A stretch of 26,975 nucleotides of DNA from GCA-2725625 sp964574215 (GTDB taxonomy: Bacteria; Pseudomonadota; Alphaproteobacteria; Rhodospirillales; UBA2165). This document shows, piece by piece, positions 16,671-24,750 of the stretch (within the stretch, counting starts at the first letter, position 1; each line of letters begins with the position of its first letter). A program made the position numbers and the translations under genes. Below the pieces are notes generated by a model, which saw only the letters and a list, made by a program, of their open reading frames with translations, made no database searches and was not told the DNA's origin. The stretch is taken from the NCBI GenBank assembly GCA_964574215.1, contig CAZNLR010000056.1:1-26975 (forward strand), in the 5' to 3' direction.

Positions 16671-18332
16671 GTGAATCAGATTACTACGGCGACGGCGATC
16701 GTTCAGACACTCGTTGAGCAGGGTGTCGATACCGTATTCGGACTCCCCGGCGTGCAGACTTACGAGCTTTTCGATGCTCTTCACAAGGCCCAGGATAACA
16801 TTCAAACGGTGACCGTCCGCCACGAACAGGCGGCGGCTTATATGGCCTTCGGCTATGCCCAATCAACGGGCAAAGTGGGCGTTTACACTGTAGTGCCGGG
16901 GCCTGGTGTGCTCAATTCCGCCGCCGCCTTGTGTACGGCTTACGCCTGCAATACCCCCGTCGTTTGCGTTACCTCGGAGATCGCCTCTGCCGGCATCGGA
17001 CAGAAACATGGGCTGCTCCATGAATTGCCCGACCAGCTCGGCACGTTAAAAAGTTTCATCAAGTGGGCGGACCGGATCAACAGTCCCGAAGAAGCCCCTG
17101 CCAAGGTGGCCGAAGCCTTTCGACAAGCGCTAAGCGGCCGGCCCGGTCCCGTCGCCTTGGAAACGCCGCACGATATTATGGGGGTGGTGGGTGACGTTAC
17201 GATTCCAAAAGGCGGGGTGACACCGGAACGCATGGAACCCGATACCGCCGACATCGCCGAGGCCGCAAAAATGATCGCCGGCGCCAGGAAGCCGTTGCTG
17301 TTCATCGGCGGTGGTGCCCGGGACGCCGGGAACGAAGTGGCGGAGCTGGCGGAACGATTAGGCGCGCCGGTGGGATCTTTCAGAACCGGACGCGGTATTG
17401 TGCCCGACGATCATCCCCTGGGTGTGACGCTGCCCATGGCGCGGGATTTTTGGCATGATACGGACCTGCTGATCGGCATCGGCACCCGGCTGGAAGCGCC
17501 CTACCGGGTGTGGAATAAAACCATGAAGATCGTCGAGCGTCCTGCCGAGCCCAAGCTCGTCCGCATCGATATTGATCCTGATGAACTGACACGGTTGCCG
17601 GCGGATGTTTCAATTTGCGGTGACGCCGGGCACAGTGTTCGCGCGTTGATCTCGGCCTTGTCCGAAAACGGCATCAATTTCCAGGATCAACGGGATGATG
17701 TGGCCGCGGTTAAATCAAAAATGACGGCAGACTTCCAGAACTTGCAGCCGCAGATATCATACTTAAACATCATTCGGGAACAGCTTCCCAGGGATGGATT
17801 TTTTGTTGAGGAACTGACCCAGGCCGGATTTACCTCCAACTTCGCTTATCCCGTGCTGGAACCCCGCACCTATATCACCTGTGGCTACCAGGGCACTCTG
17901 GGCTTTGGATTTCCAACGGCCCTGGGCGTGAAATTCGGTAACCCGGATAAGGATGTTGTGTCCATCACCGGTGACGGCGGCTTTATGTTCGGCGTGCAGG
18001 ATTTGGCGACGGCCGCGCTTTACGGCATTGGTTTGGTGACGGTCATATTCAACAATGAGGGATACGGCAATGTGCGGCGCAGCCAGGAAAACCAATATGA
18101 GGGACGGGTAATCGGGTCCGATCTGAAAAATCCCGATTTTGTCAAACTGGCGGAAGCCTTTGGTGTCGGCGGCTACCGCGTTGAAGGACCTGAAGAATTC
18201 GACATAGCCCTTGAGCAGGCCCTGGGGAAATCCAGATCGAATAACGAGCCGGCTCTCATCGAAGTGGTTGTCGAACCGGGATCCGAGGCGGCGCCTTGGC
18301 CGTTTATCCACGGACCCGGAAAAAGGGAATAA
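16671..18332 (+). CDS. Thiamine-diphosphate-dependent enzyme (acetolactate synthase/decarboxylase superfamily)
   Basis: I choose GTG at 16671 because AGGGGG at 16661-16666 lies just ahead; the protein then has 553 residues and begins at the usual place (VNQITTATAIVQTLVEQGVDTVFG). ATG at 16650 is an alternative without a ribosome site. The cofactor-activating Glu52 lies in VRHEQAAAYMA, followed by PGPGVLN. The central FAD/ADP-type domain follows. The ThDP-magnesium motif starts with GDG at 434-436 and ends with Asn461-Asn462. The family decarboxylates 2-oxo acids, condenses aldehydes or splits C-C bonds next to a carbonyl; sequence alone does not show which. It precedes mopB1 by 43 bases on the same strand, so the two probably act on successive intermediates. 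Confidence 0.85.
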   Translation: MNQITTATAIVQTLVEQGVDTVFGLPGVQTYELFDALHKAQDNIQTVTVRHEQAAAYMAFGYAQSTGKVGVYTVVPGPGVLNSAAALCTAYACNTPVVCVTSEIASAGIGQKHGLLHELPDQLGTLKSFIKWADRINSPEEAPAKVAEAFRQALSGRPGPVALETPHDIMGVVGDVTIPKGGVTPERMEPDTADIAEAAKMIAGARKPLLFIGGGARDAGNEVAELAERLGAPVGSFRTGRGIVPDDHPLGVTLPMARDFWHDTDLLIGIGTRLEAPYRVWNKTMKIVERPAEPKLVRIDIDPDELTRLPADVSICGDAGHSVRALISALSENGINFQDQRDDVAAVKSKMTADFQNLQPQISYLNIIREQLPRDGFFVEELTQAGFTSNFAYPVLEPRTYITCGYQGTLGFGFPTALGVKFGNPDKDVVSITGDGGFMFGVQDLATAALYGIGLVTVIFNNEGYGNVRRSQENQYEGRVIGSDLKNPDFVKLAEAFGVGGYRVEGPEEFDIALEQALGKSRSNNEPALIEVVVEPGSEAAPWPFIHGPGKRE

Positions 18333-18375
18333 AGCCAAAGGATGTGATATACTCTAGAGCGTAACGGAGCACAGG

Positions 18376-20991
18376 ATGGATATTTCCGAGCAAAATATCT
18401 CAACCGACCAAAATACCGATGAAGAAGATGTCTGGCTGGCGACATCCTGCAGCCTTTGCTACGGCTCGTGTTCCATCAAAGCCCACAAGGTAAACGGCGT
18501 CATCGTCAAAATTGAAGGTAATCCCGATAGCGCCGTCGGCAAAGGGCGGCTGTGCGGCAAAGGCGTCAGCGGTCTGATGACCCATTACGATCCCAACCGG
18601 GTAAAGGTTCCTCTCAGGCGGACCAATCCGGAAAAGGGCATCGGCGTCGATCCCGGTTGGGAGGAAATCAGCTGGGACGAGGCGATGGACGAAATCGTCG
18701 GCCATCTGAAACGGGTCCGGGAGGATGATCCCCGCAAGTTGGTCTTCCAGAGAACGACCACGGTGCAATCCTCCATGCAGCCCTATTTCGCCTTTATGTC
18801 CAGCTTCGGCTCTCGAAACGGCGGTGCCGGTGGCGGCGGGCTTCATTGCGGCAATGGCGCCCATTTGATCAGCGGCATCATGCACGCCTCCTGGTCCATC
18901 GTACCCGATTTCGAGTACTGCAATTACGCCGTCTATTTCGGTGCCTCAAAGGGCCATGGCGCCGGCCACGTAGCGACGTCGAACATGGGACTGGCGGCTG
19001 ACGCCCGCGCCCGTGGCATGAAGATGGTGGTGATCGATCCCATGAGCAACTTCGCATCGGCCAAGGCGACCGAATGGGTGCCCATCCGGGTCGGCACCGA
19101 CGCCGCTCTGGCTCTCGCTATGGCGAACGTCATGCTCAACGAGCTCGGCGTCTTCGATGCCCCCTATCTCAAAGCCAAAACCAACGCGCCCTATTTGATC
19201 GGGCCCGACAAGCGCTATGTCCGCGATCCGGGCACCAATAAACCTCTCGTTTGGGACGAACAAAGCGGCTCGGCGCGTACTTATGACGACGCCGATCCAG
19301 AATTCATGGCGATCGAAGGAGAGTTCGAGGTTCTGGGCAACCCTTGCCGTCCGTCCTTCGATATTTTGAAAGAACATCTTAAGACCTACACGCCGGAACG
19401 GAGCGCCGACATCACGACCATTCCGGCCGAGGATATCAGGCGGCTGGGCCAAGAATTCGCCACCGAAGCTAGGGTCGGCAGCACCATCGTCATCGACGGC
19501 GTTACAGTACCGTACCGCCCGGTGGCGGCCATCGCTTTCCGGGGCTCGCAAGGCCACAAGAATTCCACCTACAATATGTTCGCCATAGATCTCCTGAACC
19601 AATTGGTCGGTGCGGCGGATGTGGCGGGCGGATGTCTGGGGTTCAATCCCGCCTGTCACGGCTATCCCGAAACCGGCCGCATGGCGTACGAGCCTTATCC
19701 CGCTGAAGACGGATTAATGATCGCCGGTTCCTGGATGGGGCCGCACAAGCCCTATCCCGTGGACGAACCCGTTCATCCGGAAAGGCTGGGTCTACAGGAT
19801 TTGTTTCCCATGAGCATGTTGTCGGCCATCCTCAATTCCAATGAGCAGGATAAATGGTGGGAACAATTTGATCTGCCCTACCGGCCCGAAGTCATGCTCA
19901 ATTACGGCACCAATGTCCTGATGAGCATGGGCAACAAGGCGGCCGTCGAATCGTCTCTCAAGAAATTCAAGTTTATCGCGTCGTTCGACATTAATTTGCA
20001 CGAAACGACCATGTTCTCCGATATCGTTCTGCCCGATTGCGATTATCTGCAGACCTATGATTCCCGGTCCAACTTTCCCTTCATTTTCAGCCACCCCGCA
20101 GGTATGGGAACCTGGAGTTGGCCGGTGCGCCAGCCGGTGGTAGGTCCCGACAAAGAAGAACGCCTTTTTGCCGACGTCCTACTGGAAATCGCCCACCGGG
20201 TCGGGTTTGCCGCCGATATGCATGCGGCGTTAAATGCCTTGCTGGATATCCGACCGCCGTATCGGTTAGAGGGCGACAAGCGCTACACCTATCCGGAAAT
20301 TTGCGATGCCGATCTCCGCGATAAGTTCGGTGACGAGAAAGGCCTGGATTGGTTCAAGGAAAACAATGGCGTGCTCAACTGGCAGAAAAAACCGGAAGAG
20401 GTCTATTGGCGGTCGTTTGTCGATGTACGGGTACCTATATACCTGGAGTGGATGAGCGATCTGTTCGACAAAGCCGCCGCCATCGCCGAACCTTGCGGTC
20501 TGGACCTGCCCAAAGAGCATTACGAACCGTTGCCCGAATGGTTGCCATGTTTGTCCCACGAATGCACGGACAGCGATTTCGATCTTTTTGCCTTCTATTA
20601 CCGGGACACCATCCACACCAACAGTTTCACCATGGAAAACGCCTGGCTCGATGAGGCGGCCCAGCTGGATCCCTTCTCCTACAACATCGCCATCAATGCC
20701 GATACCGGCCGCGAGAAAGGCATTAACACCGGCAATTGGATCAAGGTGGAGACCGACACGGGACTATCGGTGGATGGTAAAGTCCGGCTCACCGAATCGA
20801 TCCATCCCGAAGGTGTCGGCATTGCGGCGCTGGCCGGTCACTGGAGCGAAGGCATGCCCGTGGCCAAGGGAAAAGGCGTGTTTTTCAACGATCTCCTGGA
20901 ACTGGACTGGGATCACTCCAGCCCATCGAACTTAAACCTCGATCTCTGCGCCAAGGTTAAGATCACCAAGATTTCCAAGCCAGCTGAATAA
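18376..20991 (+). CDS. Molybdopterin bis-PGD enzyme, catalytic subunit (mopB1), single-subunit type
   Basis: The protein has 871 residues. GGAG seven bases before ATG supports the start. An N-terminal [4Fe-4S] motif C-x2-C-x3-C-x27-C uses Cys25, Cys28, Cys32 and Cys60. The dimethyl sulfoxide reductase-family core follows, with ISWDEAMDEI, a likely molybdenum-ligand Cys158 in GGGLHCGNGAHL, FGASKG, VVIDPM, and late DIVLPDCDYLQ. The C-terminal Molydop_binding domain covers about 745-871 (IHPEGVGIAALAGHW). There is no twin-arginine signal, so it is cytoplasmic, and no Fe-S or membrane subunit is adjacent. This resembles acetylene hydratase or transhydroxylases, which carry out net non-redox chemistry, but the acetylene hydratase catalytic Asp after the second Cys is Tyr29 here. 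A hydroxylation or hydration of an organic acid is the best guess. Confidence 0.88.
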   Translation: MDISEQNISTDQNTDEEDVWLATSCSLCYGSCSIKAHKVNGVIVKIEGNPDSAVGKGRLCGKGVSGLMTHYDPNRVKVPLRRTNPEKGIGVDPGWEEISWDEAMDEIVGHLKRVREDDPRKLVFQRTTTVQSSMQPYFAFMSSFGSRNGGAGGGGLHCGNGAHLISGIMHASWSIVPDFEYCNYAVYFGASKGHGAGHVATSNMGLAADARARGMKMVVIDPMSNFASAKATEWVPIRVGTDAALALAMANVMLNELGVFDAPYLKAKTNAPYLIGPDKRYVRDPGTNKPLVWDEQSGSARTYDDADPEFMAIEGEFEVLGNPCRPSFDILKEHLKTYTPERSADITTIPAEDIRRLGQEFATEARVGSTIVIDGVTVPYRPVAAIAFRGSQGHKNSTYNMFAIDLLNQLVGAADVAGGCLGFNPACHGYPETGRMAYEPYPAEDGLMIAGSWMGPHKPYPVDEPVHPERLGLQDLFPMSMLSAILNSNEQDKWWEQFDLPYRPEVMLNYGTNVLMSMGNKAAVESSLKKFKFIASFDINLHETTMFSDIVLPDCDYLQTYDSRSNFPFIFSHPAGMGTWSWPVRQPVVGPDKEERLFADVLLEIAHRVGFAADMHAALNALLDIRPPYRLEGDKRYTYPEICDADLRDKFGDEKGLDWFKENNGVLNWQKKPEEVYWRSFVDVRVPIYLEWMSDLFDKAAAIAEPCGLDLPKEHYEPLPEWLPCLSHECTDSDFDLFAFYYRDTIHTNSFTMENAWLDEAAQLDPFSYNIAINADTGREKGINTGNWIKVETDTGLSVDGKVRLTESIHPEGVGIAALAGHWSEGMPVAKGKGVFFNDLLELDWDHSSPSNLNLDLCAKVKITKISKPAE

Positions 20992-20994
20992 TGA

Positions 20995-21384
20995 TTATTT
21001 ACGGGAATCGGCGAATTCCCGGTATTTCAAATCGTCGACGCGGATATGATCGGTCCAAAGATTGGCCAGAAAATCGGCGACGTCGGCCTGTACGTTCTCT
21101 TCCCCGGCGTCGTTGCGCTCAATCAACGCGGCAAGCAAGCCGTTCATCTTCTGATGCGCCTCCCGGTGATTTTCCAATCCGGGATAACCGATTTCTTCCA
21201 TATAGTCTTCTTCGCGCTTAAAATGACGTTTGGCGTAGTAGGTCAATTGCGCCAGGACGGTCTTGGTATATTCGCGGTCAAGATCCGACGATTCCTTCAA
21301 GTAGCGGTCCGTGATTTTGAATAACGTCTGGTGATCTTCATCCAGCTTATCGTTGCCGACGCTTAGTTTCTTATTCCATTTCAT
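20995..21384 (-). CDS. Bacteriohemerythrin (non-heme diiron oxygen-binding protein)
   Basis: The protein has 129 residues and starts at ATG 21384 with AAGGAA upstream. All diiron ligands of the single-domain family are present: His18, His54 and Glu58 (HFKREE), His73 and His77 (HREAH), His113 and Asp118 (HIRVDDLKY). It binds O2 reversibly in the cytoplasm and may store, deliver, scavenge or sense oxygen. It is last in a - strand trio (MoaD-like, mopB2, hemerythrin), 36 bases after mopB2, and its stop codon is three bases from that of mopB1. Protecting an oxygen-sensitive molybdenum/Fe-S enzyme, or supplying O2 to the Rieske oxygenase, are both sensible inferences. Confidence 0.93.
   Translation of the reverse strand: MKWNKKLSVGNDKLDEDHQTLFKITDRYLKESSDLDREYTKTVLAQLTYYAKRHFKREEDYMEEIGYPGLENHREAHQKMNGLLAALIERNDAGEENVQADVADFLANLWTDHIRVDDLKYREFADSRK
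21002..21021 (+). terminator. Hairpin just after mopB1, possible weak terminator
   Basis: CGGGAAT (21002-21008) pairs with ATTCCCG (21015-21021) around a six-base loop, ten bases after the mopB1 stop. The following sequence GTATTTCAAA has only a short T stretch. The hairpin also lies inside the 3' end of the convergent hemerythrin gene, so coding constraint could explain it. Confidence 0.3.
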
Positions 21385-21420
21385 ATATTTTTAATTCCTT
21401 GTTGAAGATCGGTAAGAGAT

Positions 21421-24024
21421 TTAACCGTTGGCCGTCACTTTGACCCTGACGCAGAGGTCAAGGTTCAGATTGACCGGGCTGCAATGCTCATAGTCCAATT
21501 CCAGCAGTTCGTTGAAGAAAACGCCTTTACCTTTGGCTACCGGCATGCCGTCGCCCCAATGACCTGCCAGGGCGGCGATGCCCAAGCCTTCGGGGTGAAT
21601 TGCCTCGGTCAGACGGACCCTGCCTTCCACCTGCCGGCCGGCCGGCGTTTCCACCGTAATAACGTCTCCCGACTTCAGCCCCTTCTTTTCGCCCATGGCG
21701 CTATTAATGGCAATGGTATAGGAGAAGGGGTCCAGCTGGGCAGCTTCGTCAAGCCAGGCATTTTCCATGGTGTAGCTGTTCGTATGAATGATATCGCGAT
21801 AATAGAAAGCGTAAAAATCGAAGCCTTCGTCATGATCCTCGTGGGATTTGCAGGGGAGGAAATCCGGCAGGGGTTCATAGTAATTCATGGGTATATTCAA
21901 GCCCCGTGGCTCCGCAATGGCGGCGATTTTCTCGCCCGTATCCGGCATCCATTCCCAATAAATGGGAACGCGGACATCGACAAAGGCGCGCCAATAGACT
22001 TCTTCCGGCTTCTTATCCCATTTGGTCAGGCCGTTTTCCATAAACCAATCGAGCCCCATATCCGGGCCGAAATTATTTTTCAGATCGTGATCGCAAATTT
22101 CCTGGTAGGTGTATGCCTTGTCCGGTTCCAGCCGGAAGGGCGGTTTCAAATTCAGCGACCCGTTATAGGCGGCGTTTAGATCGGACGTGAACCCTACCCG
22201 TTCGGCGATCTCCAGCAGAACTTCCGGAGAACGGCGTTGTTCTCCATAGGGCTCCACGACGGGCTGGCGGATGGGCCAGCACCACTCGCCCATGCCGCCG
22301 GGCAGACTGAAAATGAAAGGGAAGTTGGAGCGGGAATCGTAAGACTGCAGGTAATCGCAATCGGGCAGCACGATATCGGCGAATTCCGAAGTTTCGGTCA
22401 TAACCAGATCGAAACTGACGAAGAATTTGTACTCTTTGAGGGATTCGGCGACCACATCCTTGTTGGCAATGCTCATCAGCAAATTGGCGCCGCAATTGAT
22501 CAGAATTTCGGGCCGGTAGGGCAGTTCGAAATTATCCCATAGCTCGTTCCGGTCGGTCGAATCCAGGAAAGGCGAGGTCATGCCCATGACGAACAAATCC
22601 TGAAGCCCCATGTTGGTAGGCATCCGCGGTTCCCCGACGGGATAGGGATAGTGATACCCCATCCACATGCCGGTCACCATGATGCCGTCTTCATCGGGAT
22701 TGGGTTCGTACCAGGGTTGGTCAGTATTGGGATGGCCGTGACAGGTCGGATTAAATCCGAGACAGGAGCCCACCACATCGGCGGCGCCGACCAACTGGTT
22801 GAGGAGGTCGATGGCCTGAAAATTGTAAACCGAGTTCATATGCCCTTGAGAGCCCCGGAAGGCAATGGTGGCCACCGGCCGGTAAGGCAGATTGACGCCA
22901 TCGATGGTAATGGTGCTGCCGATGCGTGCTTCCGTGGCAAACTCTTTGGAGATGCGGCGGATATTCTCCGCCGGCACCGTGCTGACTTCTTCGGCCCATT
23001 CCGGCGTGTGCTTTTTCAAGTGATCCTTGAGGATGGCGAAAGATGGCCGGCATTTTACACCGTCAATCTCAAAGTCGCCTTCCAAGGCCATATTCTCAGG
23101 ATCCGTAACATTGAAGGGCCTGGCTGCGCCGGCTTCTTCGTCCCACACCAATGGTTTTTGGGTTTCAGGATCGCGCATATAGCGTTTGTCAGGGCCGATC
23201 AGGTACGGCCCATTGGTCTTGGCCTTGAGGTAGGGGGCGTCGATGGTGCCCAATTCATTGACCAACACGTTACACATCGCCAGCGCCAGCGCGCCATCCG
23301 TACCGACCCGGATGGGAACCCATTCGGTCGCTTTGGCGGCGGCGAAATTGCACATGGGATCGACCACCACCATTTTCATGCCGCGTTCTCTGGCGTCGGC
23401 CGCCAGACCCATATTGGAGGCCGAGGCGTGACCGGCTGCGTGCCCTTTGGAGGCGCCGAAATAAATGGCGTAGTTGCAGTGGTGAAAATCAGGCACCACG
23501 CTCCAAGAAGCGTGCAGGACGCCGCTGATCAAATGGGCGCCGTTGCCGCAATGGAGGCCGCCGCCTGCCGTCGAATGGTTGGGCGTGCCGAAACCGGAGG
23601 CAAACGTCGTAAACGGAATACGTCCGGCTGTCACGGTGGTCGTTCTTTGGACCAGCAGTTTACGGGGATCGTCGGCCCTGAGTTCTTTCAACCGCTCGAC
23701 GATTTCATCCAGGGCTTCGTCCCAGGAAATTTCCTTCCATTTGGGATCGACGCCGATGCCCTTTTCCGGATTGGTGCGGCGCAAAGGCTTGGTTAAACGA
23801 TTGGGGTCGTAATGGGACATCAGCCCGCTGACGCCCTTACCGCAGAGACGGCCTTGTCCGACAACGCTATCCGGATTGCCTTCGATTTTCACGACCGTTC
23901 CGTCGACCCGATGAGCCTTGATGGAGCAAGAGCCATAGCAGAGAGCGCAGGATGACGGCACCCAGCAATCGTCTTCCTTAACGACTTCTCTTTCAATTTG
24001 TTCGCGGGCTTGAATATCGTCCAT
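21421..24024 (-). CDS. Molybdopterin bis-PGD enzyme, catalytic subunit (mopB2), paralog of mopB1
   Basis: The protein has 867 residues, starting at ATG 24024 with GGGGGAG nine bases before it. It aligns with mopB1 along its whole length; by eye about two thirds of residues are identical, with long shared blocks such as RRTNPEKGIGVDP and TMENAWLDEAAQLDPFSY. It keeps the [4Fe-4S] cysteines 26, 29, 33 and 61 and the likely molybdenum-ligand Cys159 in GGGLHCGNGAHL. Near the active site the paralogs differ, for example FGTPNHSTAGGG against FGSRNGGAGGGG, and the 420-480 region differs more. That suggests related but distinct substrates, or a heterodimer. It is cytoplasmic, and follows the MoaD-like gene by 14 bases. 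The exact reaction is unknown. Confidence 0.88.
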   Translation of the reverse strand: MDDIQAREQIEREVVKEDDCWVPSSCALCYGSCSIKAHRVDGTVVKIEGNPDSVVGQGRLCGKGVSGLMSHYDPNRLTKPLRRTNPEKGIGVDPKWKEISWDEALDEIVERLKELRADDPRKLLVQRTTTVTAGRIPFTTFASGFGTPNHSTAGGGLHCGNGAHLISGVLHASWSVVPDFHHCNYAIYFGASKGHAAGHASASNMGLAADARERGMKMVVVDPMCNFAAAKATEWVPIRVGTDGALALAMCNVLVNELGTIDAPYLKAKTNGPYLIGPDKRYMRDPETQKPLVWDEEAGAARPFNVTDPENMALEGDFEIDGVKCRPSFAILKDHLKKHTPEWAEEVSTVPAENIRRISKEFATEARIGSTITIDGVNLPYRPVATIAFRGSQGHMNSVYNFQAIDLLNQLVGAADVVGSCLGFNPTCHGHPNTDQPWYEPNPDEDGIMVTGMWMGYHYPYPVGEPRMPTNMGLQDLFVMGMTSPFLDSTDRNELWDNFELPYRPEILINCGANLLMSIANKDVVAESLKEYKFFVSFDLVMTETSEFADIVLPDCDYLQSYDSRSNFPFIFSLPGGMGEWCWPIRQPVVEPYGEQRRSPEVLLEIAERVGFTSDLNAAYNGSLNLKPPFRLEPDKAYTYQEICDHDLKNNFGPDMGLDWFMENGLTKWDKKPEEVYWRAFVDVRVPIYWEWMPDTGEKIAAIAEPRGLNIPMNYYEPLPDFLPCKSHEDHDEGFDFYAFYYRDIIHTNSYTMENAWLDEAAQLDPFSYTIAINSAMGEKKGLKSGDVITVETPAGRQVEGRVRLTEAIHPEGLGIAALAGHWGDGMPVAKGKGVFFNELLELDYEHCSPVNLNLDLCVRVKVTANG

Positions 24025-24038
24025 GCGTAACTCCCCCT

Positions 24039-24464
24039 CTAGCCGCCTTCATAGGCCAGCAGCAAAATCATCTCTAGTTCGATCATCGGTTTACCGTTGT
24101 CGAGCGGCTGATCGAATTCCTCCAGCGGATACCCATCGATAAAAACCCGGCAATAGGGAGACAGGCCAGCAGGATCCTGGGCTGCCATTTCCGGCACGGA
24201 TTGCAAATATTTATCTTCCAGATGGGTAATTATCTGTGAAACCGTCGTCGATCTCGGCTTGGTCAAAACCAGCGGTCGTTCCGGAATATGCATCGACAAT
24301 ACGCCGAACAAGGAGATTCTGATTTCAATTTCACTCTGATCGTTTTCCGGGTTTTTTGCACCCGCATCGGAAGACGTTTTTTTGTCTTGGGCTAATTCGC
24401 TCGATTCGCGCGAAGGCCGGTACCAAAGTACGGCGGATTCATCGGTGACAATGGGTTCCGTCAC
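24039..24464 (-). CDS. MoaD/ThiS-like beta-grasp protein ending in Gly-Gly
   Basis: The protein has 141 residues. GTG at 24464 follows GGGAG by eight bases. Residues 1-45 are polar, probably disordered and not part of normal MoaD. Residues about 46-141 match a ubiquitin-like beta-grasp fold: EIEIRISLFGVLS, a helix near TVSQIITHLEDKYL, CRVFIDGYPLE, and a final strand IELEMILLLAYEGG. The terminal Gly-Gly is the tail that is adenylated and thiocarboxylated in sulfur carriers. It could feed sulfur to molybdopterin made for the adjacent mopB2, or act as a dedicated assembly factor. No MoaE, MoeB or JAMM partner lies in the window. Length exceeds the usual 80-90 residues. Confidence 0.75.
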   Translation of the reverse strand: MTEPIVTDESAVLWYRPSRESSELAQDKKTSSDAGAKNPENDQSEIEIRISLFGVLSMHIPERPLVLTKPRSTTVSQIITHLEDKYLQSVPEMAAQDPAGLSPYCRVFIDGYPLEEFDQPLDNGKPMIELEMILLLAYEGG

Positions 24465-24535
24465 TGCTGGGGCTCCCAGTTAAATTAATCCGGAACGGTC
24501 GGCTCCAGACTACAGTTAAATTCCATCTGCATCAA

Positions 24536-24549
24536 ATGATCTCAATCAA
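24536..24549. promoter_or_regulatory. FNR/Anr/FixK-like box
   Basis: ATGATCTCAATCAA matches the FNR consensus TTGAT-N4-ATCAA at nine of ten fixed positions. It lies in the 286-base AT-rich region between the divergent MoaD-like/mopB2/hemerythrin genes and the Rieske gene. On the minus strand TAGTCT at 24512-24507 could be a -10 element, which would place the box near -41.5, the class II activation position. The -10 match is poor. Confidence 0.5.
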
Positions 24550-24750
24550 TGAGCAAACGAAACACTAAGATGTCTAATTATATCATATTAAATCTCAACA
24601 CTAAAAGATACTGATATCATTGACTTTAAATGTCTTTGCCTGGACCTGGTCGGCGAATTGGGTCAATATACGCGTTCGGTAATGCCCCGAAATATAGTTT
24701 GCATCTAAATGAGGGGGGTGCAGGCCAGGGACGAAGGAGGGATCGCTCGT

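Noticed and set aside
22651..23796. Long open frame of 381 codons on the + strand opposite mopB2
   Set aside because: It is antisense to a well-supported enzyme gene, and its translation is a low-complexity Gly/His/Arg/Val mixture without recognisable motifs.
18376..24024. Assigning mopB1/mopB2 as acetylene hydratase
   Set aside because: The catalytic Asp after the second cluster cysteine of acetylene hydratase is Tyr in both proteins, and they are about 140 residues longer; only the single-subunit logic is shared.
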